NCBI GenBank assembly: GCA_041397645.1
Contig: JAWKWE010000005.1
Location: 396,288 to 460,287, forward strand
Direction: 5' to 3'
DNA: 64,000 nucleotides
Origin: Hyphomicrobiaceae bacterium
GTDB taxonomy: Bacteria; Pseudomonadota; Alphaproteobacteria; Rhizobiales; Hyphomicrobiaceae
A program made the position numbers and the translations under genes. The notes below the pieces were generated by a model, which saw nothing but the letters and a program-made list of their open reading frames with translations, made no database searches and had not been told where the DNA came from. This document shows, one piece after another, positions 27,013-35,444 of this stretch; positions within the stretch are counted from its first letter, which is position 1, and each line of letters begins with the position of its first letter.

Positions 27013-28707
27013 ATGCGCCTGCGCCCCCGCCAGAAGACCTTCGTCGAGCGCAGCGTGGCTGCGCTCGCTTCCCGCGGCAACACGCTGGGCGTGGCGCCCA
27101 CCGGCGCGGGCAAGACCATCATGCTCTCGGCGGTCACCGGCGAGATGATCGGCGACGGGGCCAAGGCCTGCGTACTGGCGCATCGCGACGAGTTGACGGC
27201 GCAGAACCGCGCCAAGTTCCAGCGCGTGGTGCCGGGCGTCGCCACCTCGGTGATCGACGCCACGGAGAAGTCCTGGGGCGGCCAGGTCGCCTTCGCCATG
27301 GTGCCGACGCTGGCGCGGGCCTCGAACCTCGCCGACATGCCGCGTCTCGACCTGCTTGTCGTCGACGAGGCGCACCATGCCGTCGCCGACAGCTACCGCC
27401 GCATCATCGACCGCGTGCGCGAGGCCAATCCCGACGCCCGCATCTTCGGGGTCACGGCGACGCCGAACCGGGGTGACCGGAAGGGGCTGCGCGAGGTCTT
27501 CGACAACGTGGCCGACCAGGTGCGGCTGGGCGAGCTGATCGCCTCGGGCCACCTGGTGCCGCCGCGCACCTTCGTCATCGACGTGGGCGTGCAGGACGAG
27601 CTGCGCTCGGTCCGCAAGACCATGTCGGATTTCGACATGGCGGAGGTGGCGGGCATCATGGACCGCGCCCCCGTCACCGACGAGGTGATCCGCCACTGGA
27701 AGGAAAAGGCGGGGTCCGAAGGACGGCAGACCGTGGTGTTCTGCTCCACCGTCGCCCATGCCGAGCACGTCACCGACGCCTTCAGGGCGGCGGGCGTTTC
27801 CGCCGCGCTGATCCACGGCGATCTGGCAGCCGAGACCCGCAAGGCGATCCTCACCGACTACGCGGCGGGCGACATCCGCGTCGTGGTCAACGTGGCGGTG
27901 CTGACCGAGGGCTGGGACCATCCGCCCACCTCCTGCGTCGTGCTGCTGCGCCCCAGCTCCTACAAGTCCACGATGATCCAGATGGTAGGTCGCGGGCTGC
28001 GCACCGTCGATCCCGAGGAACACCCCGGCATCGTCAAGACCGACTGCGTCGTGCTGGATTTCGGCACATCGAGCCTGATCCACGGCACGCTGGAACAGGA
28101 TGTCGATCTCGACGGCAAGACCGAAACCGGCGAGGCGCCGACCAAGACCTGTCCTGCCTGCGAGGCGGAGATCCCGCTGGCCGCCACCGAATGCCCCCTA
28201 TGCGGCGAGGCGTTCCCGCGGGAGGACGAAGAGGCCGGTGAAGGTGGCGGTGCCACGCCGCTCTCGGGCTTCATGATGACCGAGATCGACCTGCTGCAGC
28301 GATCCAGCTTCGCTTGGGTCGACCTCTACGGCACGGACGATGCGCTGATGGCCACCGGCTTCGCAGCCTGGGGCGGCATCTTCTGGCTGGACGGGGTCTG
28401 GTACGCCATCGGCGGCGCGAAGGGCGAACGCCCCCATCTGCTGGGTGTTGGCGAGCGCACGGTCTGCCTCGCGCAGGCGGACGACTGGCTGAACACCCAC
28501 GAGACCGATGAGAGCGCCTTCAAGACCCGCTCCTGGCTGCGCCAGCCGCCCACGGAAAAGCAGCTGCAATACCTGCCGCCCGAGTGTCGCCATGACTTCG
28601 GCCTGACGCGCTACCGCGCCTCGGCGCTGATGACCTTCGGCTTCAACAAGCGCGCCATCCGCCAGCTGATCGACAGCGCGGCCAGCCCCGAACGGAGGGC
28701 GGCATGA
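27013..28707 (+). CDS. SF2 DEAD/DEAH-box DNA helicase
   Basis: 564-aa helicase with Walker A APTGAGKT (28-35), DEAH (118-121), TATPNRGD for motif III, and VGRGLRTVD for motif VI. A two-pair CxxC zinc finger (CPAC, CPLC) lies around residues 377-395, and a C-terminal accessory domain ends PPECRHDFGLTRYRASALM. It fits the phage replication/recombination helicases found beside Cas4-like nucleases. AGGGGGAG lies upstream of the ATG. Confidence 0.9.
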   Translation: MRLRPRQKTFVERSVAALASRGNTLGVAPTGAGKTIMLSAVTGEMIGDGAKACVLAHRDELTAQNRAKFQRVVPGVATSVIDATEKSWGGQVAFAMVPTLARASNLADMPRLDLLVVDEAHHAVADSYRRIIDRVREANPDARIFGVTATPNRGDRKGLREVFDNVADQVRLGELIASGHLVPPRTFVIDVGVQDELRSVRKTMSDFDMAEVAGIMDRAPVTDEVIRHWKEKAGSEGRQTVVFCSTVAHAEHVTDAFRAAGVSAALIHGDLAAETRKAILTDYAAGDIRVVVNVAVLTEGWDHPPTSCVVLLRPSSYKSTMIQMVGRGLRTVDPEEHPGIVKTDCVVLDFGTSSLIHGTLEQDVDLDGKTETGEAPTKTCPACEAEIPLAATECPLCGEAFPREDEEAGEGGGATPLSGFMMTEIDLLQRSSFAWVDLYGTDDALMATGFAAWGGIFWLDGVWYAIGGAKGERPHLLGVGERTVCLAQADDWLNTHETDESAFKTRSWLRQPPTEKQLQYLPPECRHDFGLTRYRASALMTFGFNKRAIRQLIDSAASPERRAA

Positions 28708-28710
28708 CCC

Positions 28711-29121
28711 ATGTCCACATCCACCCCCATCACGGCCGAGGACCGGCGGCGGCTCTGGCATCCGCGTGGAACGCTCTGTGCTGTCTGCCGGCAACCCACC
28801 CGTGGTTTTGGCTGGTTCGATCCGCACCGTTCGAAGCGGCCCCGGCCATCGGTCTGGTTCTGCTCGATGCCCTGCCAGTCCTTCTGGACGCGCTTGGCGC
28901 GGGAGCGTTTCGCCATGGTTGACCTGACCGAGGAGGAGCGCGCCGCGATCACCGCCACCATGAAGCGCGTGGCGCTGCTGATGGACGAGATCGGCTGGGC
29001 CACCCCGCTTGCCGAACTCACCGAGGCGCAGGTGCGCGCACTGATCGAGGAGGCCGTCGAGGGCTTCCGCGAGGCCATGTCCGACATCGCCCGGGCGCAG
29101 ACGCCGGAGGTGCCGTTTTGA
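28711..29121 (+). CDS. DUF6511-like zinc-binding protein
   Basis: 136-aa protein with an N-terminal zinc-finger-like part (TLCAVCRQPTRGFGWFDP, then WFCSMPCQSFW) and an acidic helical C-terminal half (DLTEEERAAITATMKRVALL). It matches my memory of DUF6511 proteins in prophage replication modules. GGAGG lies upstream, and the TTG of the nuclease overlaps its stop. Function unknown; it may bind DNA or partner the helicase or nuclease. Confidence 0.7.
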   Translation: MSTSTPITAEDRRRLWHPRGTLCAVCRQPTRGFGWFDPHRSKRPRPSVWFCSMPCQSFWTRLARERFAMVDLTEEERAAITATMKRVALLMDEIGWATPLAELTEAQVRALIEEAVEGFREAMSDIARAQTPEVPF

Positions 29122-29888
29122 CCCTCGATTACAATCACCGCCCCAGCTTCGCGGACCGGGTGAACGCCGCCGTCGACCAGGCGCTGACCGCCGATCAGGC
29201 GACGCGGCCGCCCCGCGACTACCTCGGCGGCTCGCGTCTCGGCCATGCCTGCGAGCGCGCCCTGCAGTTCGAGTTCACCACGACGCCGAAGGACGAGGGC
29301 CAGGACTTCAGCGGCCAGTCGCTGCGCATCTTCGCCATCGGCCATGTGCTCGAGGATCTGGCCGTCGCCTGGCTGCGTGGCGCGGGCTTCGACCTCTACA
29401 CCCGCAAGGGCAACCGGGCCGATGGCGGCCAGTTCGGCTTCTCCGTCGCGGGCGGGCGCATCCGCGGTCATGTCGACGGCATCATCGCCGCGGGGCCCGA
29501 AGGTTTCGGTCTCGCCGTTCCCGCGCTCTGGGAATGCAAGACCATGAACGCCAAGAACTGGCGCGCCTGCGTCAAGGACGGCGTGAGCAAGTCGAAGCCG
29601 GTCTATGCCGCCCAGATCGCGGTCTATCAGGCCTACATGGAAACCAGCGTGCCCGGCATCAGCGCCGCGCCCGCCGTGTTCACCGCGATCAACAAGGACA
29701 CGGCCGAGATGCACCACGAACTGGTGCCCTTCGACGCCGATCTCGCGCAGCGCATGTCCGACCGGGGCGTGCGGATCCTGCAGGCGACCGATGCGGGCGA
29801 GTTGCTGCCGCGCGTCGCCACTACGCCTGACTTCTTCGAATGCCGCTTCTGCCCCTGGTCCGAGCGCTGCTGGGGGCTGCCGGCATGA
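29118..29888 (+). CDS. PD-(D/E)XK exonuclease (Cas4/RecB-like)
   Basis: 256-aa nuclease. GSRLGHACERALQFE supplies a Cys and a conserved Arg, GHVDGI the catalytic Asp, and WECKTMN the E-x-K pair. Downstream QIAVYQAYM matches the Q-Y helix of RecB/Cas4 enzymes. C-terminal CRFCPWSERCW gives the remaining cysteines for an iron-sulphur cluster like Cas4. The start is a TTG overlapping the preceding TGA. It probably serves phage recombination together with the helicase and ATPase. Confidence 0.85.
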   Translation: MTLDYNHRPSFADRVNAAVDQALTADQATRPPRDYLGGSRLGHACERALQFEFTTTPKDEGQDFSGQSLRIFAIGHVLEDLAVAWLRGAGFDLYTRKGNRADGGQFGFSVAGGRIRGHVDGIIAAGPEGFGLAVPALWECKTMNAKNWRACVKDGVSKSKPVYAAQIAVYQAYMETSVPGISAAPAVFTAINKDTAEMHHELVPFDADLAQRMSDRGVRILQATDAGELLPRVATTPDFFECRFCPWSERCWGLPA

Positions 29889-32203
29889 GCGACGATGGCG
29901 TCCTGCATTTCAACCCGTGGATGGATTTCAACGACGGGCCACCGTCCGAGAACCCGTTCGGCTGCGACCCTGACCCCAGCAGATCGCCGTCTTCCTCGAC
30001 ACCGTGTTCAGCTGGTGCGAGGGGCTGATCCGCTCCGGGGTTTCGTCGACAAGGGTCAGGGCCGAGACGGCAAGCCGCACAACATCTGGATCGCGGCCGA
30101 CGACAGCGCACCAGGGAAACTCGCGACCTTCGCCGCGTGGGCGAACCGCGAGGGGCGGCCGTCTATGTCATCCCAGGCACCGTCGCCGAGCAGGGCCAGG
30201 CCCGCGCCGCCGATGTGCTGCAGATGCAGGCCGTCGTCGTCGATCTCGACGCGGGCGACATCCCGGCCAAGCTGGACCATGTCACCCGCCACCTCGGCGC
30301 GCCCACGCTCATCATCGAAAGCGGCGGGCGCACGCCCGAGGGCGCGGCGAAGCTCCATGTCTGGTGGAAACTGACCGAACCCGCCGAGAGCGAAGAGCTG
30401 GCCACCCTCTGCCGCCTGCGGGGCGAGATCGCCGTGAAGGTCGGCGGCGACACGCATTTCCGCTCGGCACACCAGCCGATCCGGGTGCCGGGCACGGTCT
30501 ATCACAAGCACGGCCACCAGCGTCTCGTGCAGATCCGCGAACATCGCGACGTCGAGGTGGACCTTGTGGATTTCGCCGAACAGGTCGCCGAGATGCCGCC
30601 GCTGCCAGGCGTAGGCTTCGCCAGCGACGTCTCGGCCCACCAGGCCAAGCCCGGCATCGACGCGGTGCTCACCACGCCGGTGCGCGAAGGCGCGGTCGAC
30701 GACTGGTCGCGGTTCCAGGGGGCCAGCGCCGCCATCGGCCATTACGTGCGCCTGGTGCACGAGGGCCGCCTCGACCCGTTCGCGGGCTGGGACGCGATCT
30801 GCGGCTACAACGCCGCCATGCTGCGCCCGTCCTGGCCGCTCGATCGGCTGCAGGCCGAGTCCGAACGGCTCTGGGCGCTGCATGTGAAGCGCAACGGCCC
30901 GCCGCTCCTGCGCGCGGCCCATGTCGATGCCCCGGCCAGCCCGCTGCCGACCTTCAGCCTCGGCGCGCTGCTCGACGACACCAGTCCGATGCCCGAGGAC
31001 GTCATCGGGCCGCGCGTGCTGACGCCGGGCGGGCTCCTGGTGCTGGGCGGCGCGCCGAAGGTCGGCAAGAGCGACTTCCTGATCTGCTGGCTCGTGCACA
31101 TGGCGGCGGGAGTGCCGTTCCTCGGCTTCACGCCGCCCCGGCCGCTGCGCGTGTTCTACCTTCAGGCCGAGATCCAGTATCACTACCTGCGCGAGCGCAT
31201 GCAGCAGATCGCGCTGCCCGCCGCCGTGATCGCAGCCGCGCGCGACACCTTCATCGCAACGCCGAAGCTGAAGCTGCTGCTCGACGCGGAGGGCGTCGCC
31301 CGTGTGGCCGAGGCCATCCGGACCGCATTCCCCGACGCGCCACCCGACATCATCGTCATCGACCCCATCCGCAATCTCTTCGACGGTGGCCCCGAGGGCG
31401 GCGGCGAGAACGACAACACCGCCATGATGTTTTTCCTGAAGGACCGGGTGGAGCTTCTCCGCGAGGCGGTCAATGAGGACGCGGGCGTCATCCTCGCCCA
31501 CCACACCCGCAAGGCCAGCAAGTACCAGGTCAAGGACGATCCCTTCCTCGCGCTCTCCGGCGCCAGCGCGCTGCGGGGTTTCTACACCTCCGGGCTGCTC
31601 ATGCACCGCCCCGACGAGGATAGTAGTGTCCGCAGGCTGGAAATCGAGCTGCGGAACGGCCCCGCGTTGCCGGGGAAGCTGATCGACAAGGTGAAGGGCG
31701 AGTGGGTCGAACTGAACCCGCTGAACGAGCGCCTGGTGCGCAAGGAGGTCGGGGCCAAACTCGATGCCGAACGGCTGCGCAAGCACGATGTCATCCTCGG
31801 CATGTTGCTGGATGAGGCGGCGAGCGAGCGCCTCTACACCGCCATGCAGTTCGCCGAGACCTTCGAGAACCGGGGCGGTCTGGGCAGCAAGCACACGATC
31901 CGTGAGCGCCTCAGCGTGCTGGCGACCAAGGGGTTCGTGAAGTTCCTGCGCGACCCCTCGGGGTTCGGCTTCCCCGTCACCCGGTCCCGGTTCGGCTACC
32001 TCTGCGTGGAAGGCATGCAGTTCGGCGCGCCTGTCGAGGAGATCGATCCGGCCACCGGCGAGGTCACCACAACCGTCCGTCCGGTCCTGCCCAGCCACTT
32101 CAAATGCCCCCAATCCGGGCTCTGCCTGCAGGTCGAAAACCCCGCCGTCTGGGTCTACCCGGAGGGGCTCGAAGACGACCTGACTCATATGAGTGAGGCC
32201 TGA
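29885..32203 (+). pseudogene. Phage primase-helicase (PrimPol-like + RecA-fold ATPase), three frameshifts in the N-terminal part
   Basis: The ATG at 29885 starts a protein whose homologous reading passes through three frames, each change equal to one missing base: C in 29974-29977, C at 30030-30031, and G in 30152-30155. Restored, it is about 773 aa. A PrimPol/RepB-like domain comes first (VVVDLDAGDIPAKLDH, KLHVWWKL), then a RecA-fold ATPase (GGAPKVGKSDFL; IDPIRNLFDGG) and a C-terminal winged helix. The intact part from about 30155 covers most of both domains. It is either decaying or carries consensus errors. Confidence 0.8.
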
Positions 32204-32212
32204 CTCATATGA
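32180..32212 (+). repeat. Direct repeat ctgactcatatga
   Basis: Two 13-base copies at 32180-32192 and 32200-32212 at the 3' end of the primase-helicase gene, 20 bases apart start to start. They border a palindrome-rich stretch and may be operator or iteron sites. Confidence 0.6.
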
Positions 32213-32260
32213 CAGCGCCAACTGTGCAATCAATGAAATCAATGGCTTACGGGCAAATAA

Positions 32261-32278
32261 GAGTTAGGTCCCTAACTC
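32261..32278. promoter_or_regulatory. Palindrome GAGTTAGG-TC-CCTAACTC
   Basis: Eight-base perfect arms with a two-base centre. A further half-site, agttagg, recurs near 32343. Geometry fits a dimeric repressor operator. Confidence 0.55.
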
Positions 32279-32285
32279 ATGCCCG

Positions 32286-32303
32286 AAGACTTCATGAAGT
32301 CTT
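32286..32303. promoter_or_regulatory. 18-base perfect palindrome AAGACTTCATGAAGTCTT
   Basis: Uninterrupted self-complementary 18-mer, eight bases after the previous palindrome. It could be a protein-binding site or a dyad within an origin. Confidence 0.55.
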
Positions 32304-32357
32304 ATTCCGCAATGATTTCAGCCACTTGAATACCTCGGAACAGTTAGGTGTCAAACC

Positions 32358-32374
32358 CCCATACTACGTATGGG
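32358..32374. promoter_or_regulatory. Hairpin CCCATAC-TAC-GTATGGG
   Basis: Seven-base arms with a three-base loop. The CCCATACGT core recurs shortly downstream near 32404-32412. No T-run follows, so it is not a typical terminator. Confidence 0.5.
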
Positions 32375-32540
32375 AGGGCCACCCTACAGGGTTGGCCACT
32401 CCTCCCATACGTCCGGGCCAGCCGCGCGCCGCCGTGACGCTCCCTTGTGCCTTCCGATCCGACGACGGCGGCCCCGTACGCCAAGCACCAGACCGCCGTC
32501 GTCTTCCACCACCACAGGCCACCGGCAAAGGAGACCCATC

Positions 32541-33080
32541 ATGGCTCAGCCAACTCTGATCCCGAATTGCGACGGCGCAAGGTTTGAATCGCTGCCGCTC
32601 GACACACCCCGCAACCGCTGCATCCTCGCGCTCGACCTCGGCACCTCGACCGGCTGGGCGATCCGCAGCCACGACGGTCTGATCACCAGCGGCACCGTCT
32701 CGCTGCGCCCGGGCCGCTTCGACGGCGGCGGCATGCGCTACCTTCGCTTCACCAACTGGCTGACCGAGATCGATCGGCTGTCCGGGCCCATCGCCGCCAT
32801 CTGGTTCGAGGAAGTTCGCCGCCACGCAGGCACCGACGCGAGCCACATCTACGGCGGGCTCATGGCCACGCTGACCGCATGGGCCGAGCTGCGCGGCGTG
32901 CCCTACGAGGGCGTCCCGGTCGGCACGATCAAACGCTACGCCGCTGGCAAGGGCAACGCCGACAAGGCCGCGATGGTCGCCGCCGTCCGCGCCCGCGGCT
33001 TCAGCCCGGCCGACGACAACGAGGCCGACGCCATCGCGCTCCTGCTCTGGGCGATCGAGACGAAAGGAGGTGTCGCATGA
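32541..33080 (+). CDS. RuvC-like Holliday junction resolvase (phage type)
   Basis: 179-aa RNase H-fold protein with the RuvC-type LALDLGTSTGWA start (first catalytic Asp near residue 31), IWFEEV as the second acidic motif, and a C-terminal DDNEADAIALLLWA with the paired aspartates. GTIKRYAAGKGNADKAAM is the substrate helix seen in phage RuvC relatives. It should resolve branched phage DNA before packaging. The ATG at 32541 has AAAGGAG upstream; the longer reading extends into the operator region. Confidence 0.85.
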   Translation: MAQPTLIPNCDGARFESLPLDTPRNRCILALDLGTSTGWAIRSHDGLITSGTVSLRPGRFDGGGMRYLRFTNWLTEIDRLSGPIAAIWFEEVRRHAGTDASHIYGGLMATLTAWAELRGVPYEGVPVGTIKRYAAGKGNADKAAMVAAVRARGFSPADDNEADAIALLLWAIETKGGVA

Positions 33081-33277
33081 GATGGCATCCCCACGGCTAC
33101 GGCGGCCGACGCCGCGATCCCGAACAGGTCAAGCGCGAGGGCTGGCGGGAACAGGGCGTCCTCGCGGTCTCCGCCGATGACGACCGCCTCACCTGGCCCG
33201 AGCGTGAACTTGTCCGCCAGCTTGGCGAGAAGCTCTACGGCCCGCGCCCTTCCGACAGGGAGGCGCGCCATGGCTGA
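33077..33277 (+). CDS. Small phage protein (66 aa)
   Basis: 66 aa, overlapping the resolvase end by four bases and the next gene by eight. The N-terminus MRWHPHGYGGRRRDPEQVKR is basic, and WREQGVLAVSADDDRLTWPE follows. AAAGGAGG at 33063-33070 precedes the ATG. Similar small proteins follow resolvases in related prophages; I know no function. Confidence 0.6.
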   Translation: MRWHPHGYGGRRRDPEQVKREGWREQGVLAVSADDDRLTWPERELVRQLGEKLYGPRPSDREARHG

Positions 33278-33650
33278 TCGCGAATGGACTGCCGACTGCG
33301 TCGCCGATCATTTCGAGGAAGCGTTCCGCACCCTGCGCAAGCTGCCGCCGGTGAAGGCGCAGGGCTACTTCAACACCTGGCCCGACATCGTGCGGACCAG
33401 CCGCGAGATCGCGGCGATGGAACCCCAGCCGATGCGGGTCTGGCCCTCGGCCGCCGCGATCACCCGGCTCGAGCAGACTTTCGACTGGGTGCTCTGGATC
33501 GAGGAGGCGGAGCGCAAGCTGGTCTGGTCGCGCGCGGCCCGCGTGCCGTGGAAGCAGATCAGCGGGGAGCTCGGCTGCGACCGCACGACCGCGTGGCGGC
33601 GCTGGCAGCTGGCGCTGACCAAGATCGCTGCGCGCCTGAATGCGCAGTGA
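33270..33650 (+). CDS. DUF6362 family protein
   Basis: 126-aa protein with WTADCVADHFEEAFRTLRKL at the N-terminus and a C-terminal helix-turn-helix-like stretch (VPWKQISGELGCDRTTAWRR). This matches the DUF6362 family of prophage proteins, which probably bind DNA. It ends the early operon; a palindrome and a terminator-like hairpin follow. Confidence 0.75.
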   Translation: MADREWTADCVADHFEEAFRTLRKLPPVKAQGYFNTWPDIVRTSREIAAMEPQPMRVWPSAAAITRLEQTFDWVLWIEEAERKLVWSRAARVPWKQISGELGCDRTTAWRRWQLALTKIAARLNAQ

Positions 33651-33657
33651 CTCCAAT

Positions 33658-33669
33658 GTGTTGCAACAC
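33658..33669. promoter_or_regulatory. Palindrome GTGTTGCAACAC
   Basis: Perfect 12-base palindrome eight bases after the DUF6362 stop. A partial copy (tctgcaacatg) lies 20 bases on. Possible operator. Confidence 0.4.
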
Positions 33670-33718
33670 TTTTTCCTTCGACATCTGCAACATGATCGTG
33701 CTATTCCGAAGGCAAGAT

Positions 33719-33753
33719 GGGGAGAGTGCGCTGGAAAGCTCGCTCTCCCCTTT
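33719..33753 (+). terminator. Terminator-like hairpin ending the early operon
   Basis: GGGGAGAGTG pairs with CGCTCTCCCC (10 bp with one G-T pair, 12-base loop), followed by TTT. The T-run is short, so termination may be partial. Confidence 0.5.
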
Positions 33754-34066
33754 GCGTTGACGGGGGCCTTCTGGACCCCGGTATCCAGCGAGGGTCCGGC
33801 CGGGGTCCAGCCCACGGCAGTTTCCGGTTCCTTCCTGGCGATATTCGTATGCTGGCGGGCGAAGCGCGGAACATCGCCAGCGACAGGGCCGGATTTTTGG
33901 GAAGCCACCCGGAAGCCGGAGCCACGCGCGCCCCGCGCAAACACCAATGAACGCTGGCCTTCCGACCGGACACCGCTGGTGGCCGCTGGACCCCGTGTGG
34001 AGTCCGGCCCGGCATCCGGAGTCCGGAAGCCACCGGCATCCACCCGACCGAGGAACCGTGCCCATC

Positions 34067-35443
34067 ATGACGTTGAGCTTCGCCCCGGACGCGATCGAGA
34101 CGTGGCCGCTGTCGCGCCTCCAGCCCTACGCGAAGAACGCGAAGGCGCATGGCGCGGATCAGGTCGCGAAGATCGCCGCCAGCATGGCCGAGTTCGGCTG
34201 GACCGTGCCCTGCCTCGTCGGCGAGGACGGCGAACTGATAGCAGGCCACGGGCGCGTGCTGGCCGCGACGCAGCTCGGGCTGACCGAGGCGCCGGTGATC
34301 GTGCTCGGGCACCTGACCGAAGCGCAGCGCCGGGCGTACCGGATTGCGGACAACAAGCTGACGGAACTCGGCACCTGGGACGAGGCGCTGCTGTCGGCGG
34401 AACTGAACGACCTGCTGGCCGAAGACTTCGACCTGTCGCTGGTCGGGTTTTCCGATGGCGAACTCGACAAGCTGCTGGCCTTCGATCTCGACGGTGGCGG
34501 CGAGGAAGAGGGCGCCGGGGGCTCCGTGCCGCCGGTGACCATCCCCGAACCCCCACGCAATCCGGCGTCGCGGACGGGCGATCTCTGGATCCTCGGCGAT
34601 CACCGGCTGCTCTGCGGCGACAGCACCAGCGCGGCCGATGTGCGCCGCCTGATGAACGGTGAGCGCGCGATCCTTTTCGCGACCGATCCACCGTATCTCG
34701 TCGACTACGACGGCTCGAACCATCCGACCCGCAACAAGGACTGGTCGGCGTCCTACGGCACGACTTGGGACGACAGTTCGCAGGGCGCGGAACTCTATGA
34801 CGGGTTCATCGCTGCAGCCGTGGCGGAAGCCATCGCCGAGGATGCTGCCTGGTACTGCTGGCACGCCTCGCGCCGCCAGGCGATGCTGGAAGCCTGCTGG
34901 GAGAAGGCCGGGGCCTTCGTCCATCAGCAGATCATCTGGGTGAAGGACCGGGGCGTCCTGACCCGCTCGCACTATCTCTGGAAGCACGAACCTTGCTTCA
35001 TGGGCTGGCGCCGTCCGAACCGCCCGCCGAAGGTCGCCGAGCAGACGCTGCCCTCGACCTGGGAGATGCCGTCTTTCGCCAAGGACGAACGCCCCGACCA
35101 TCCGACGCCGAAACCGCTGGACGCGTTCGGCATCCCGATGCGCCAGCACGTGGCCCGCAGTGGCCTCTGCTACGAGCCGTTCTCGGGCTCTGGTTCGCAG
35201 ATCATGGCAGGCGAGGCCAACGGCCGCCGCGTCTTCGCGATGGAAATCAGCCCCGCCTATGTCGATGTGGCTGTCGAGCGCTGGCAGGCTGAGACCGGCC
35301 GCGACGCGATCCTCGATGGCTACGGCCGGACCTTCGCGCAGGTGAGGACCGAGCGACTGGGCGACGGTGCCGACGCCCCGGCCGATCCCCCGGCAACGGA
35401 CACCGCCCCCGAACCCGCGCGAAAGCGCAAGACCCCCGCGTGA
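34067..35443 (+). CDS. DNA methyltransferase with ParB-like N-terminal domain (beta class, N6-adenine/N4-cytosine)
   Basis: 458-aa orphan methyltransferase. Residues 10-130 form a ParB/Sulfiredoxin-like domain (DGELIAGHGRVLAA, YRIADNKLTELG). The catalytic DPPY (207-210) precedes the SAM motif FSGSGSQ (around 372-378), the order of the beta class. All key residues are present. No restriction partner is adjacent, so it likely protects phage DNA. The ATG at 34067 is chosen; upstream in-frame residues are unconserved. Confidence 0.9.
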   Translation: MTLSFAPDAIETWPLSRLQPYAKNAKAHGADQVAKIAASMAEFGWTVPCLVGEDGELIAGHGRVLAATQLGLTEAPVIVLGHLTEAQRRAYRIADNKLTELGTWDEALLSAELNDLLAEDFDLSLVGFSDGELDKLLAFDLDGGGEEEGAGGSVPPVTIPEPPRNPASRTGDLWILGDHRLLCGDSTSAADVRRLMNGERAILFATDPPYLVDYDGSNHPTRNKDWSASYGTTWDDSSQGAELYDGFIAAAVAEAIAEDAAWYCWHASRRQAMLEACWEKAGAFVHQQIIWVKDRGVLTRSHYLWKHEPCFMGWRRPNRPPKVAEQTLPSTWEMPSFAKDERPDHPTPKPLDAFGIPMRQHVARSGLCYEPFSGSGSQIMAGEANGRRVFAMEISPAYVDVAVERWQAETGRDAILDGYGRTFAQVRTERLGDGADAPADPPATDTAPEPARKRKTPA

Positions 35444-35444
35444 C

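Larger units (their letters stand above)
32204..32540. promoter_or_regulatory. Palindrome-rich intergenic region, candidate operator or replication origin
   Basis: 337 bases between the replication gene and the resolvase. The first 150 bases are visibly A/T-richer than the surroundings. They contain the repeat aatcaatg-aaatcaatgg, an 18-base interrupted palindrome, an 18-base perfect palindrome and a CCCATAC/GTATGGG hairpin. A 116-codon ORF from 32209 covers it but shows no protein-like composition, so I treat the stretch as non-coding. AAAGGAG at 32526-32533 serves the resolvase. Confidence 0.55.
33651..34066. other. Non-coding stretch before the methyltransferases
   Basis: 416 bases without a convincing gene. 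It holds a palindrome (33658-33669), a terminator-like hairpin (33719-33753) and an 11-bp perfect inverted repeat CTGGACCCCGG / CCGGGGTCCAG at 33771-33781 and 33800-33810. The ctggaccccg core recurs near 33995. The methyltransferase reading frame is open through the last 120 bases but lacks conserved sequence there. Confidence 0.55.

Noticed and set aside
30004..31476. 490-codon plus-strand frame in the primase-helicase region
   Set aside because: Only its first few codons (FSWCEGLI) belong to the real protein because of the frameshifts; the rest is an Arg/Ala-rich shadow.
32209..32559. 116-codon ORF over the palindrome-rich region
   Set aside because: Atypical composition, no ribosome site, and it covers several palindromes and the resolvase ribosome site.
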